A DNA stretch of 64,000 bases from Synechococcus sp. PCC 7336. Its GTDB lineage: Bacteria; Cyanobacteriota; Cyanobacteriia; Thermostichales; PCC-7336. Both the position numbers and the translations under genes were made by a program. A model generated the notes under the pieces. That model worked only from the letters and a program-made list of their open reading frames with translations, had not been told where the DNA came from and made no database searches. The stretch is taken from assembly GCF_000332275.1 (NCBI RefSeq), contig NZ_CM001776.1:620001-684000 (forward strand), written 5' to 3'. Each line of letters starts with the position of its first letter. The stretch's first letter is position 1. Positions 1-8,279 of the stretch are shown one piece after another.

Positions 1-1151
1 TCGTGTCCGCGCACCGTCTCGCCCGCGCGAATCATGGGCGAATCGGCGATCGCCGTGGCCGACCGGTAACCCAGCGTCAGTCTGTGGGTCATTTGTGTGG
101 AATAGGGCAATTGCCCTGCCATCGGATAGGTCTTGCCCTCGCGATCGTCCAACTGTTGACCCAGCACCATCAAGCCGCCGCATTCGGCATAGATAATCGG
201 CAGGTAATCGGGCAGCGGATGGGCTTGCAATTGTTCCGACAACTGCGCTGCAAACACTTCGGGAAAGCCACCCCCCAAATACAAACCGCTGCAATCGTCC
301 AACTTGCTAAACCCAGAGTCTAACGGCGAAAACTCCTGCAGGTTTGCACCCAGATGTTCCAGTAAATCTAGGTTGTCGGCGTAGTAGAAATTGAAGGCAG
401 CATCGCGGGCCACAGCGATCGTGGGATGTGCCCTCCCCGGCACCACATCGGGCCAGAGCGATCGCGGTTGGGGTAATGCCTGCACCAAGGGCAGCAGCAG
501 ATCCCAATTGAGTGACACTTCGGCCAGTTGAGCGAGGCGATCGAGCCTGCGGGAAAAATTCGCTTGTTCCCCTGCAGGCACCAACCCCAAATGGCGGCTG
601 GGCATGTGAATGTCTGGGGTGGAATAGACAATCCCTAGAACGGGAATGTGGAGGGGGGCGATCGCCTCCTGCAACAATTGGGCGTGACGGGGGGAACCGA
701 CCCGGTTGAAGATAATTCCGGCGATCGCCACGCGAGGGTCGAACTGCATCAGACCGTAGGCGATCGCCGCCACCGTCCGCCCCACTTTTTGGGCATCTAA
801 CACTAGGACGGTGGGGAGATCGAGCAGCCGCGATACGTGGGCAGTACTGGCAAAATCGTCGGCCCCCACCTTGCCATCGAATAAGCCCATCACCCCTTCG
901 ACTACAGCAGCATCTTTGCCCTGGCAGTGGTAAGCAAAACAGCGCCGCACGTAGTCTTCAGAGGTTAAAAACGGGTCCAGATTGCGGCAAGGCAGCTGGG
1001 TTGCCGCCCAATGGAGGCCGGGATCGATATAGTCCGGTCCCACCTTAAAGGACTGCACGCGCAAGCCGCGTCGCTGCAAAGCGGCCAGCAATGCCAGCGC
1101 AATCGTCGTTTTGCCACTGCCGCTAGCGGCAGCAGCGATCGCGATCGCCAC
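1..1151 (-). CDS. cbiA: Cobyrinate a,c-diamide synthase, 3'-truncated by window edge
   Basis: This enzyme amidates the a and c side chains of cobyrinate using glutamine and ATP, in corrinoid (vitamin B12) synthesis. About 383 codons are visible and the C-terminus lies beyond the left edge. The N-terminus reads AAAASGSGKTTIAL, the P-loop of the ATP-dependent synthetase domain, followed by KVGPDYIDPG. The glutamine amidotransferase domain shows IYAECGGLM, whose Cys is the nucleophile, then LGYR and RGHE near the edge, all typical of CbiA/CobB. The start is GTG at 1151; its G is the last base of the cobO TAG stop, so the two genes are translationally coupled. The frame is open throughout. Symbol could equally be cobB. 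Confidence 0.93.
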   Translation of the reverse strand, partial: MAIAIAAAASGSGKTTIALALLAALQRRGLRVQSFKVGPDYIDPGLHWAATQLPCRNLDPFLTSEDYVRRCFAYHCQGKDAAVVEGVMGLFDGKVGADDFASTAHVSRLLDLPTVLVLDAQKVGRTVAAIAYGLMQFDPRVAIAGIIFNRVGSPRHAQLLQEAIAPLHIPVLGIVYSTPDIHMPSRHLGLVPAGEQANFSRRLDRLAQLAEVSLNWDLLLPLVQALPQPRSLWPDVVPGRAHPTIAVARDAAFNFYYADNLDLLEHLGANLQEFSPLDSGFSKLDDCSGLYLGGGFPEVFAAQLSEQLQAHPLPDYLPIIYAECGGLMVLGQQLDDREGKTYPMAGQLPYSTQMTHRLTLGYRSATAIADSPMIRAGETVRGH

Positions 1152-1966
1152 TAGTACTCAATCCCCAGTTGCGCTTTAATGCCCTGCTCTCGAAACGGAT
1201 GCTTGACTGAGGTCATTTCCGTTACCAAATCTGCCATCTCGATTAACTCTGGCTTGGCTCCCCGCCCCGTCAAAATGGCGTGGGTGTCTGCAGTTTTTTG
1301 TTGCAACCCTGCTAAAACTGTTTCGATCGCGAGATATCCCAGTTTGACCGCAATATTGATTTCATCCAACAGCACAACGTGACAGTCGCCACTGGTGAGG
1401 AGGCGCAATCCAGTCTGCCAAGCCTTTTGGACGCTGACAATGTCGCGATCGCGATCCTGCGTCTCCCAGGTAAACCCTTCCCCCAAGGCATAAAACTCCA
1501 CTAACTCCGAGTTCATTGACTTAAGTAGCTTCGCTTCTCCGGGCTGCCAAGCTCCTTTAATAAACTGCACCACTCCCACCTTCAAGCCGTGGCCGAGGGT
1601 GCGAAACACTACCCCAAAGGCCGCAGAACTTTTGCCTTTGCCGTCGCCGGTATTGACGATGATGAGACCTTTGCGATCCTTCATCTGGGCCAAGCGTTGG
1701 TCTTGTACCTGCTTGCGGCGCTCCATTTTGAGGCGGTGCTTGTCGGCGACAGAATCGGCAGTCATGGGCGATCGATCGGGCGAAACGGTTTTGTTATTGT
1801 ATCCGCCCAATCGTTCCCCTACCGCTGAAGCCATGCGGGATCGCTCGATCCTAGACTGCAAGTAGCGCCAGTCCTCGGGTTCCAATCCCAACTTCCTGCG
1901 AGAGTTTTCCTGCCCTTGTTGAAATTTAACCAGTGTTTGGCTCCGACGCAGGCGTCGCTCGTCCAC
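1151..1966 (-). CDS. cobO: Cob(I)alamin adenosyltransferase (CobO/BtuR family)
   Basis: Transfers the adenosyl group of ATP to cob(I)alamin or cobinamide, in the adenosylcobalamin pathway. The P-loop TGDGKGKSS lies at residues 106-114, followed by VVQFIKG and the acidic VVLLDEIN strand; the C-terminal ILTGRG and the pattern up to KHPFREQGIKAQ are typical of CobO. The core matches the usual ~200 residues, but the frame has a 67-residue basic extension before an internal ATG (start at 1765). GTG 1966 is preceded by GAGGAAG, a usable ribosome binding site, so I keep the long form with doubt. It is upstream of and overlaps cbiA, and is divergent from purH. Confidence 0.9.
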   Translation of the reverse strand: MDERRLRRSQTLVKFQQGQENSRRKLGLEPEDWRYLQSRIERSRMASAVGERLGGYNNKTVSPDRSPMTADSVADKHRLKMERRKQVQDQRLAQMKDRKGLIIVNTGDGKGKSSAAFGVVFRTLGHGLKVGVVQFIKGAWQPGEAKLLKSMNSELVEFYALGEGFTWETQDRDRDIVSVQKAWQTGLRLLTSGDCHVVLLDEINIAVKLGYLAIETVLAGLQQKTADTHAILTGRGAKPELIEMADLVTEMTSVKHPFREQGIKAQLGIEY

Positions 1967-2118
1967 TACTTCCTCTGCAAATGACTGCTGAGGATCGATG
2001 GAGGGCTTGTGCCACTCTATTCCTATTGCTCGAACGATCGCCGCTTAACCCTTGTGGGGGACTCAATCGTGGCGCACAATAGCAAGGCACTTTTGAAGCC
2101 GATCGAGCGAAATCCGTC

Positions 2119-3669
2119 ATGGCGCGTCTGGCCCTTCTCAGCGTTTCCGATAAAACTGGCATCGTGGATTTAGCGCGATCGCTGGTCGAGCGATATGGAT
2201 TTCAGCTTGTTAGCAGCGGAGGCACCGCCAAAGCCCTGCAAGCCGCCGGTATTGCCGTCACCAAAGTCTCGGAGCATACCGGCGCACCCGAAATTCTCGG
2301 CGGTCGCGTCAAAACCCTACACCCCCGCATTCATGGCGGCATTCTCGGTCGCCCCACGCTCGACTCCGATCGCGCCGATCTAGAGGCCCAATCCATCCCC
2401 CCCATCGAGTTAGTCGCCTGCAACCTCTACCCCTTCGAACAAACGGTAGCTGAGCCGGAGACAACCTTAACAGAGGCGATCGAACAAATCGATATTGGCG
2501 GTCCCACCCTCGTCCGCGCTGCTGCCAAAAACTTCGATCGCGTCACCATCCTGACCGATCCCAGCCAGTACGAACCCTATCTAGCCGAACTGGAGACCCA
2601 CGGCAGCCCCAGCCTCGACTTTCGCTTTAGCTGTGCCCGTGCTGCCTTCGATCGCGTCCTCAGCTACGACTGCGCCATCTCCGCCTATTTAGCCGGCCAA
2701 TCTGTCGGGGAAACCCCTGCCCGAGAACCGCCGTTACTGATTCGCGCCATTCCCCATCAAACGCTGCGATATGGCGAAAACCCCCAACAACAGGCCCTGT
2801 GGTACCGCGAAATGGGCGAGCTGACTGGCTGGGCGGGGGCACAAAAGCTGCAAGGGAAAGACTTAAGCTACAACAATTTGGTGGATCTGGAGGCGGCCAG
2901 GGCGATCGCCGCCGAGTTTGCCGACGACCCCCAAGTCTGTGTGGCGATTCTCAAGCACACGAACCCTTGCGGTATGGCCCTAGCCGACACGGTAGAGGAG
3001 GCTTATCGATCGGCATTGGCAGGCGATCCCGTTTCGGCCTTTGGCGGCATTGTTGCCATCACTCGCCCGCTGGATGCCCCCACTGCCCGAGCCCTGACCG
3101 AAACCTTTTTGGAATGTGTCATTGCTCCGGCCTGCGGTGCCGAAGCCGCTGAAATCCTGCAGGCCAAACAGAATTTGCGGCTGTTGGTGTTGCCGAATTT
3201 TCAAGCGGGACCGCAGCAAACTGTGAAAGCGATCGCGGGGGGCTACCTCGTCCAGCAAGCGGACTCGACCCCTACCAATCCCGACAGTTGGACGATTCCC
3301 ACTGAAGTTCAACCCACGGCTGCTCAACTGCGGGATTTGACCTTTGCCTGGAAGGTGTGCAAGTTTGTGAAATCGAATGCGATCGTGGTGGCGAAGGACG
3401 GTCGCACCCTCGGCATCGGTGCGGGCCAAATGAACCGGGTTGGGGCTGCCAAAATTGCTTTAGAGCAAGCAGGCGATCGCGCGCAAGGAGCGGTTTTAGC
3501 GAGTGATGGCTTTTTCCCTTTTGGCGACAGCGTCACCCATGCGGCGGCGGCCGGGATTGCTGCGGTGATTCAGCCGGGAGGGAGTATTCGCGATCGAGAA
3601 TCGATCGATGCGGCCAATGTAGCGGGTATCCCGATGATTTGCACGGGCATTCGTCATTTCTTGCATTAA
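2119..3669 (+). CDS. purH: Bifunctional AICAR formyltransferase / IMP cyclohydrolase
   Basis: Catalyses the last two steps of de novo purine synthesis: formylation of AICAR with 10-formyl-tetrahydrofolate and ring closure to IMP. The 516 residues are full length. The N-terminal MGS-like cyclohydrolase domain starts at ALLSVSDKTGI with SSGGTA and LGGRVKTLHPRIHGGIL. The transformylase domain contains LRYGENPQQ and the catalytic KHTNPCG motif near residues 279-285, plus SDGFFPFGD and the C-terminal end ICTGIRHFLH. It is transcribed away from cobO, with about 150 bp between them holding both promoters. guaA, another purine gene, is far away at 58283. Confidence 0.97.
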   Translation: MARLALLSVSDKTGIVDLARSLVERYGFQLVSSGGTAKALQAAGIAVTKVSEHTGAPEILGGRVKTLHPRIHGGILGRPTLDSDRADLEAQSIPPIELVACNLYPFEQTVAEPETTLTEAIEQIDIGGPTLVRAAAKNFDRVTILTDPSQYEPYLAELETHGSPSLDFRFSCARAAFDRVLSYDCAISAYLAGQSVGETPAREPPLLIRAIPHQTLRYGENPQQQALWYREMGELTGWAGAQKLQGKDLSYNNLVDLEAARAIAAEFADDPQVCVAILKHTNPCGMALADTVEEAYRSALAGDPVSAFGGIVAITRPLDAPTARALTETFLECVIAPACGAEAAEILQAKQNLRLLVLPNFQAGPQQTVKAIAGGYLVQQADSTPTNPDSWTIPTEVQPTAAQLRDLTFAWKVCKFVKSNAIVVAKDGRTLGIGAGQMNRVGAAKIALEQAGDRAQGAVLASDGFFPFGDSVTHAAAAGIAAVIQPGGSIRDRESIDAANVAGIPMICTGIRHFLH

Positions 3670-4113
3670 AGGCCGAACGGCTGGGTATTCCTGTAACCGG
3701 AGTGGGGCATGACAGCAATCCTGGTGGCATGCTTCAAACGAAGGTAATACCTTTGATAAGTCATCATAAGCTTTTTGTGAGATCTATGCTCTGCCCAGAG
3801 TGTTACTCTACCGTTAAGCAGTATGAACTGTGCCAGCCTATTACGAGGCGGTCGGTGAAGATGTTCCTGAGGAGAAACCGATAGAGCACCCTTAATCAAC
3901 GGTGGCATTCAGGGAACAAGAAATCTGCAAGCTTTTCGGCGACAGTATGCTAAGTTTGAGAACCGAATCTTGTGATGCTTTGGGCCGAAAGGTGGGTGCA
4001 AGGCTGATTGGTTTAGAGTAACATTATAACGCGATAACGCGACGTAACTAGAGCTATGCTCCTATTGCCGAGCTGCTGCCTAGATAAATAATTGATTAGG
4101 TTCAGTTTTTATA
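3670..4113. other. Intergenic region at the left border of the accessory cassette
   Basis: I see no convincing gene here. Base composition shifts from the GC-rich purH side to the AT-rich cassette around 4000. Short open frames on both strands do not look like protein. It may hold decayed sequence left by insertion of the cassette, but I cannot identify a parent element or a terminal repeat. Confidence 0.5.
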
Positions 4114-4194
4114 ATGGAAGACTATCACTCTATATTTTTAGATAGGCAAGCTGATACTCAAATTTTAAACAAATCTGTTTGAAAAATAGCAGCT
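4114..4194 (+). other. In-frame upstream segment of the HEPN-like gene, ended by TGA
   Basis: ATG at 4114 opens a frame of 22 codons ending at TGA 4180-4182. The same frame then continues KIAA directly into the ATG at 4195 of the downstream gene. The 22 residues (MEDYHSIFLDRQ, then ADTQILNKSV) look like the first helix expected before the MHFGGITIECLLKS helix of a HEPN-like protein. The simplest reading is one original gene, 4114-4545, with a single nonsense codon; reinitiation at 4195 or a sequencing error are alternatives. Confidence 0.6.
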
Positions 4195-4545
4195 ATGCAT
4201 TTCGGAGGAATTACAATTGAGTGCCTTCTTAAGTCTATAGCAATGGCATCTATACCTAAAGGAGCTGCTCCAGAATGGAAAACAAATTCGAATAATCCTG
4301 GCCATACACTCACTAATCCTGGACATAGTTTTGTCGAAGCACTAAAGCGTAATAACCGTCTTTATTCGAGAGTTCAGAAGTATCCAAATGTGATGAAATG
4401 GATTCAAGCTGTTGAAAGGCCAAATCAACACTTTATAGAGATGCGATATTCCTGCCATGCCCCAGATGCGAAGTCTTACAAAGAATGGTGGGAAACATAT
4501 ACACGTCTTTTAGCTTGGCTGAGGTTGCAAGCAACTCAACTTTGA
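4195..4545 (+). CDS. HEPN-like small protein (probably N-terminally truncated)
   Basis: The helix MHFGGITIECLLKSIAMA resembles the helix-2 signature of HEPN proteins (A-x-H-x-G-x-x-x-E-C-x-L-K). A short loop follows, then NPGHSFVEAL, IEMRYS and a C-terminal Trp-rich helix. HEPN proteins are all-helical and many are RNases in toxin-antitoxin or other conflict systems; the H in PGH and R in MRYS could be functional residues, which is inference. As written the protein lacks helix 1, which is encoded just upstream in the same frame behind a TGA. It ends 15 bp before the large NTPase gene, so the two are probably one operon. AT-rich and free of HIP1 sites, unlike the surrounding genes. The fold assignment is by pattern only. 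Confidence 0.6.
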   Translation: MHFGGITIECLLKSIAMASIPKGAAPEWKTNSNNPGHTLTNPGHSFVEALKRNNRLYSRVQKYPNVMKWIQAVERPNQHFIEMRYSCHAPDAKSYKEWWETYTRLLAWLRLQATQL

Positions 4546-4560
4546 GGATACATACAAACA

Positions 4561-7266
4561 ATGCAGAACTGGAAAATTGCTCTTAAAGATAGGCTTGAGG
4601 AGGAGTTTATCAAAACCTCTCAAGAGTGGATTGACATTAATGTTTCTACTGCAGGTTTGCTAAATATCACTCTTATAAGCAATTGTTTTTTGGAGGCTTC
4701 ATTTTCTGAAAGAAAGGATAGAATTATAGAAATAGTCAATGAGATTAAATCTCCAGTATCTCTAGGCTTCCTATCACTATACACCTGCCAAGAAGCTGAT
4801 GAACTTCAAATTCAAGCCCCCATATCTTCGGTTTCTTCTTCAGTAAGGACATGGCAAGATCTTGCCCAGTGGGCTGAAAATCCCCAGAATCAATCACAAA
4901 CTCAATCTCTCAATGGGGTACAGTCACCAAGAACAGTCACTTTTTATTCTTATAAGGGAGGAGTTGGAAGGACAACTGCTCTAACTCATGTTGCGTGGGT
5001 ACTTGCAAGGCGAGGACGTAAAGTTGTTGCAGTTGACTTAGATTTAGAAGCTCCGGGATTAAGCACAGCTTTTAATCTAACTCCGAAGCCTGTCTATGGG
5101 ATCATTGATTACTTTTATGAACGAGCATTCTTACCGGAAGGGATGGCAAATAATATTTCAGTAACTCAAATATTTGGCGAAGTTAGGATTCCAGATGCTA
5201 CAGGTAGATTATTTGTCGTTCCTGCTGGAAATCTGGATTTTGACTACTTATCTAAAGTTGACGATCTCCAAACGACAAGGGTTATTGGCGATGATGGAAA
5301 CCTTTGGTCAGTTTTTAAGGACGAGATTTCTGAGCAGCTTAAACCTGATATTTTGCTGGTTGATTCTCGGACAGGCATTAATCAGTGGGGAGCGCTATCC
5401 TTGTTGCAGGCTGCTGATGAAGTTGTACTGTTTTTATTCCCTAACGAGCAAAATTTACTAGAGATTGACTTGTTGATTGAAGCGTTAAAATCATTAAAAC
5501 GATATTCAATTAACTTTGTTTTTACTCCTGTCCCTGATACAGCCGAGGCAGGAGCAGTTAAAGTCAGAAATATATGGTCTTCTCTGCAAGAAAAAATTGA
5601 TCGAGTAGAAGGTAAATTACAGGACGAGGACTGTGAAGCTACTTCAGAGGATAACGATAATTCTGATGTATTATCAAAAATTGAAGAGTACGAGCCACTT
5701 ATTATACCGTATATCCCCTCGATTGCTCTAGCAGATAGTTATCCGGTGACATCATTATTAGAATACTATGCACGAATTGCTAATCTGATTGACGAGGAGA
5801 CAGATGAACTTCAGCGTAGTAAAATACTATCTGAACCTGAACATCGTTGGGATATTATAGAAAGCTTGAGTTTTCCGGAAGTTAATGCAGCAGATCCAAA
5901 GCAAAACTTAGCTTTATTATTTCAGCGTACTACTGACTTTGAAAGATTTCTTGATAACACCACATGTCTAATAAGAGGACGAAAAGGCACTGGAAAAACT
6001 GCTCTTTATTGGTTATTATTAAAGCACTTTGAGCTGGCAAGAAAGCTTGCTTACGGACGTCTAGATGATGTTATTTGTTTTTCTGGTCATGGTAGATTTC
6101 ACGAGAGTAGACCATCTCGGGATGAATTCAAAGTAGTTCAGAGCGCTTTAGAATCTGAGGAGGCTAGCTGGGAGGCTTTTTGGAGAGCATATTTATTGCT
6201 ACGTGCTTATCAATCTGAACTATTCAAATTCCTACGTGGGAATAGAGGGAAAAAATTCATACGGCTAAAAGAAATTATTAGTGGACTGCCCGTCCATGAC
6301 TGGCGGCTTGAGCATACTAACGCCTTAATTAGATTATCTACAGAACCTGAGTTGATTCTTGTATCAAAGGATGCGCTAAATATTCTTGATGATTGTATTG
6401 CCAAAAAAGATAAGATAGCATGGTTTTTGTATGACGATCTAGATGAAGATTTTGCTTCTCAGTATGATGTTAGGAAACAAGCACTAACCGGACTGTTTCG
6501 TTTCCTTCAGTCATGTGATGCGCGTAGAATAAAATCTATAAGGTTCAAGATCTTCTTGAGGGAAGATATTTGGAGCCGCTTGATATTTGATAATAAAAGC
6601 CACTTTAATGGAAGAGATCTGCTCTTGCAGTGGACAAGAATAGATTTTTTAAGACTAGCTCTAAGACTAGCTCTACACTCTCAGAAGTTTAAAGAATTAG
6701 CTATTCAACTCTCTCCCGTCGAAAGCATCGATCAAGCTACTGAAGAGGCTATTAACCGTGCACTGGAATTACTCTGGGGAAGCCGCCGAAGAAGAGGTAG
6801 CAAAGCTAAGTATGTTTCTAGATGGGTTTATGAGCGGCTTACAGATTCTAGTAATACTACCTTCCCTCGAAGCTTAAGCATACTACTGGCAGGTGCTAAA
6901 GAGCAGGAGCTAAGCTATAAAGATCGGTCTTCAATTAAAGCTCCAATAGATAGATTACTACGGGGTAAGTCTTTAGAATTTGGACTAAGGGAAGCATCTG
7001 AAGAGCGATGCAGTGCGGTCAAAGAAGAGTACCCAGACCTACTTGAATTCTTGGAGACTCTTAAAGGTGTACCTGCCCTCGTTGAAAAACAACAGCTACA
7101 GCATCTTTGGGAAATATCAGTAAGTGAACAGATCCCAGCTTTTGATGATTTTGTTGAATTTATTAGTGAAGTCGGCATCATAGAGTGGCGTGCTAAAGAT
7201 GAGCGCTTTAGATTTGCAGATATTTATGTCCATGGCTTTGAAATGTCTCGTACTGGCGCTATTTAA
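4561..7266 (+). CDS. Conflict-type protein with KGGVGR MinD-like and second P-loop NTPase modules
   Basis: This 901-residue protein has four parts. Residues 1-85 are a small conserved-looking domain of unknown function, then a polar linker. Residues 127-410 form a ParA/MinD-like ATPase with the variant Walker A YKGGVGRTT (131-139), VVAVDLDLEAPGL and ILLVDSRTG. Residues 440-720 form a second P-loop NTPase with GRKGTGKT (473-480), the acidic strand WFLYDDLDED (621-630) and KIFLREDIW (663-671), like the Sll1717-type/STAND-like ATPases of cyanobacteria. The C-terminal ~180 residues are helical and unassigned. KGGVGR-variant ATPases are known from computational surveys of bacterial conflict systems, so a sensor or signalling role beside the HEPN-like gene is inferred. 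AT-rich and HIP1-free, suggesting horizontal transfer. Confidence 0.8.
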   Translation: MQNWKIALKDRLEEEFIKTSQEWIDINVSTAGLLNITLISNCFLEASFSERKDRIIEIVNEIKSPVSLGFLSLYTCQEADELQIQAPISSVSSSVRTWQDLAQWAENPQNQSQTQSLNGVQSPRTVTFYSYKGGVGRTTALTHVAWVLARRGRKVVAVDLDLEAPGLSTAFNLTPKPVYGIIDYFYERAFLPEGMANNISVTQIFGEVRIPDATGRLFVVPAGNLDFDYLSKVDDLQTTRVIGDDGNLWSVFKDEISEQLKPDILLVDSRTGINQWGALSLLQAADEVVLFLFPNEQNLLEIDLLIEALKSLKRYSINFVFTPVPDTAEAGAVKVRNIWSSLQEKIDRVEGKLQDEDCEATSEDNDNSDVLSKIEEYEPLIIPYIPSIALADSYPVTSLLEYYARIANLIDEETDELQRSKILSEPEHRWDIIESLSFPEVNAADPKQNLALLFQRTTDFERFLDNTTCLIRGRKGTGKTALYWLLLKHFELARKLAYGRLDDVICFSGHGRFHESRPSRDEFKVVQSALESEEASWEAFWRAYLLLRAYQSELFKFLRGNRGKKFIRLKEIISGLPVHDWRLEHTNALIRLSTEPELILVSKDALNILDDCIAKKDKIAWFLYDDLDEDFASQYDVRKQALTGLFRFLQSCDARRIKSIRFKIFLREDIWSRLIFDNKSHFNGRDLLLQWTRIDFLRLALRLALHSQKFKELAIQLSPVESIDQATEEAINRALELLWGSRRRRGSKAKYVSRWVYERLTDSSNTTFPRSLSILLAGAKEQELSYKDRSSIKAPIDRLLRGKSLEFGLREASEERCSAVKEEYPDLLEFLETLKGVPALVEKQQLQHLWEISVSEQIPAFDDFVEFISEVGIIEWRAKDERFRFADIYVHGFEMSRTGAI

Positions 7267-7311
7267 CTACTGCAGGCTTTCTGCTGTTATGCTCTCACCA
7301 CTCATGCACTC

Positions 7312-7881
7312 TTAAGGTAAAAGCGATGCAACAGAAAATTTAATCTCGGGAAAAGCCAAAAGCGATATTGACTCCCCAAGCGAATATTCTCGATAGTCGC
7401 CATATCGATCGCCGTTCGGCTGTCGATGCACCAGAATCTTCTCGGCCTTGACATCCAAAATCCAATATTCAGCAATATTAGCCCGGGCGTACAGAGGTAG
7501 TTTGACCATACGATCGTAATCCGAGGTTGAGTCAGAAACTTCAACCAGAGCGTAGATGTCCCGAGGGGTTGGGCGACGATCGCGGTATCTGTCTTCACAA
7601 TATTTGAGAATCGCCAGATCGGGTTCGGGCATTGAACGATCGCTTAAGCGCACTGCTCCTTGCACCCGAACAATGGCTTTCCCTGCTAGAGCTAGCACAA
7701 ACCGTTCGGTGAGTAGATCCGTGCAGGAATTATGAGGAGGACTGATGGGAGCCATCTCGACAATTTCTCCCTCGATGAGCTCGACGCGATCGCTTTGGGT
7801 CAGTACACCCCTTTCGGTCGTCAGTTCGTAGCGGGCTGCAGTGAATTTCAATCGTTCTCGTAGTTCAGTGGCTAACATCAT
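7312..7881 (-). CDS. Uma2 family (DUF820) putative restriction-fold nuclease
   Basis: This 189-residue protein belongs to the Uma2/DUF820 family, which is expanded in cyanobacteria and predicted to have a PD-(D/E)XK nuclease fold; its biological role is unknown. Visible family motifs are RVELIEGEIVEM near residues 32-43, the MPEPDLAIL motif that carries the acidic catalytic-type residues, LVEVSDST and the K in VKLPLYA, then ANIAEYWILD. The two N-terminal Met codons leave the exact start open. It lies convergent to the large NTPase gene, 45 bp away, but its GC and codon use match the host chromosome, so it is probably not part of that cassette. Confidence 0.88.
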   Translation of the reverse strand: MMLATELRERLKFTAARYELTTERGVLTQSDRVELIEGEIVEMAPISPPHNSCTDLLTERFVLALAGKAIVRVQGAVRLSDRSMPEPDLAILKYCEDRYRDRRPTPRDIYALVEVSDSTSDYDRMVKLPLYARANIAEYWILDVKAEKILVHRQPNGDRYGDYREYSLGESISLLAFPEIKFSVASLLP

Positions 7882-7971
7882 TCCATCCCGTTCTCTGACA
7901 GGTCCGAGCTGCTGCAGGTGTGCTTTCCGTTATGTCCCTAGTGTATCTGCAGGGGAGATGAGCCCAGAATT

Positions 7972-7999
7972 AAAGCCCCCGATCGCGATCGGGGGCTTT
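7972..7999 (-). terminator. Hairpin terminator behind hli, built on a HIP1 palindrome
   Basis: The 28 bases form a perfect inverted repeat, AAAGCCCCC plus GATCG and its complement, closing on the HIP1-like centre. It lies about 50 bp after the hli stop, so it probably ends that minus-strand transcript. It could also act on the plus strand because the run of A and T is symmetrical. Confidence 0.7.
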
Positions 8000-8045
8000 G
8001 CTACAGGCATCGGACTTCAAGGTCGTCAGCTTGACTGGATGAGGG

Positions 8046-8198
8046 TTAGACCAAGCCCAGCCAAGCCATGACTCCCTGACCGGTTGCAGCTTCAATCGCA
8101 ATCGCCAGCAGGAAACCGATCATGGCAGCACGACCGTTAATCCGCTCGCAATAGTCATTGAAGCCAAACTTAGGCTGGGTGATATTGGGGTTCGACAT
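8046..8198 (-). CDS. hli: High-light-inducible protein (HLIP, one-helix CAB-like)
   Basis: This 50-residue gene encodes a single-helix chlorophyll/carotenoid-binding thylakoid protein of the HLIP/SCP family, which protects and helps assemble photosystem II under high light. The family motif ERINGRAAMIGF sits at residues 18-29 (Glu, Asn and Arg bind pigment or form the salt bridge), followed by a hydrophobic helix LLAIAIEAATGQG. The short polar N-terminus MSNPNITQPKFGFN is typical. ATG 8198 has GAGG about 8 bases upstream. A strong hairpin follows the stop. psbQ lies just upstream on the same strand, another photosystem II accessory protein. Confidence 0.93.
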   Translation of the reverse strand: MSNPNITQPKFGFNDYCERINGRAAMIGFLLAIAIEAATGQGVMAWLGLV

Positions 8199-8279
8199 GG
8201 GAAACCTCGTTCGATATAGCTGGACGTTACGGGACTGGCAGTTAACTCAATTTTACAAAAATTTGCAAAACTGACGCAG

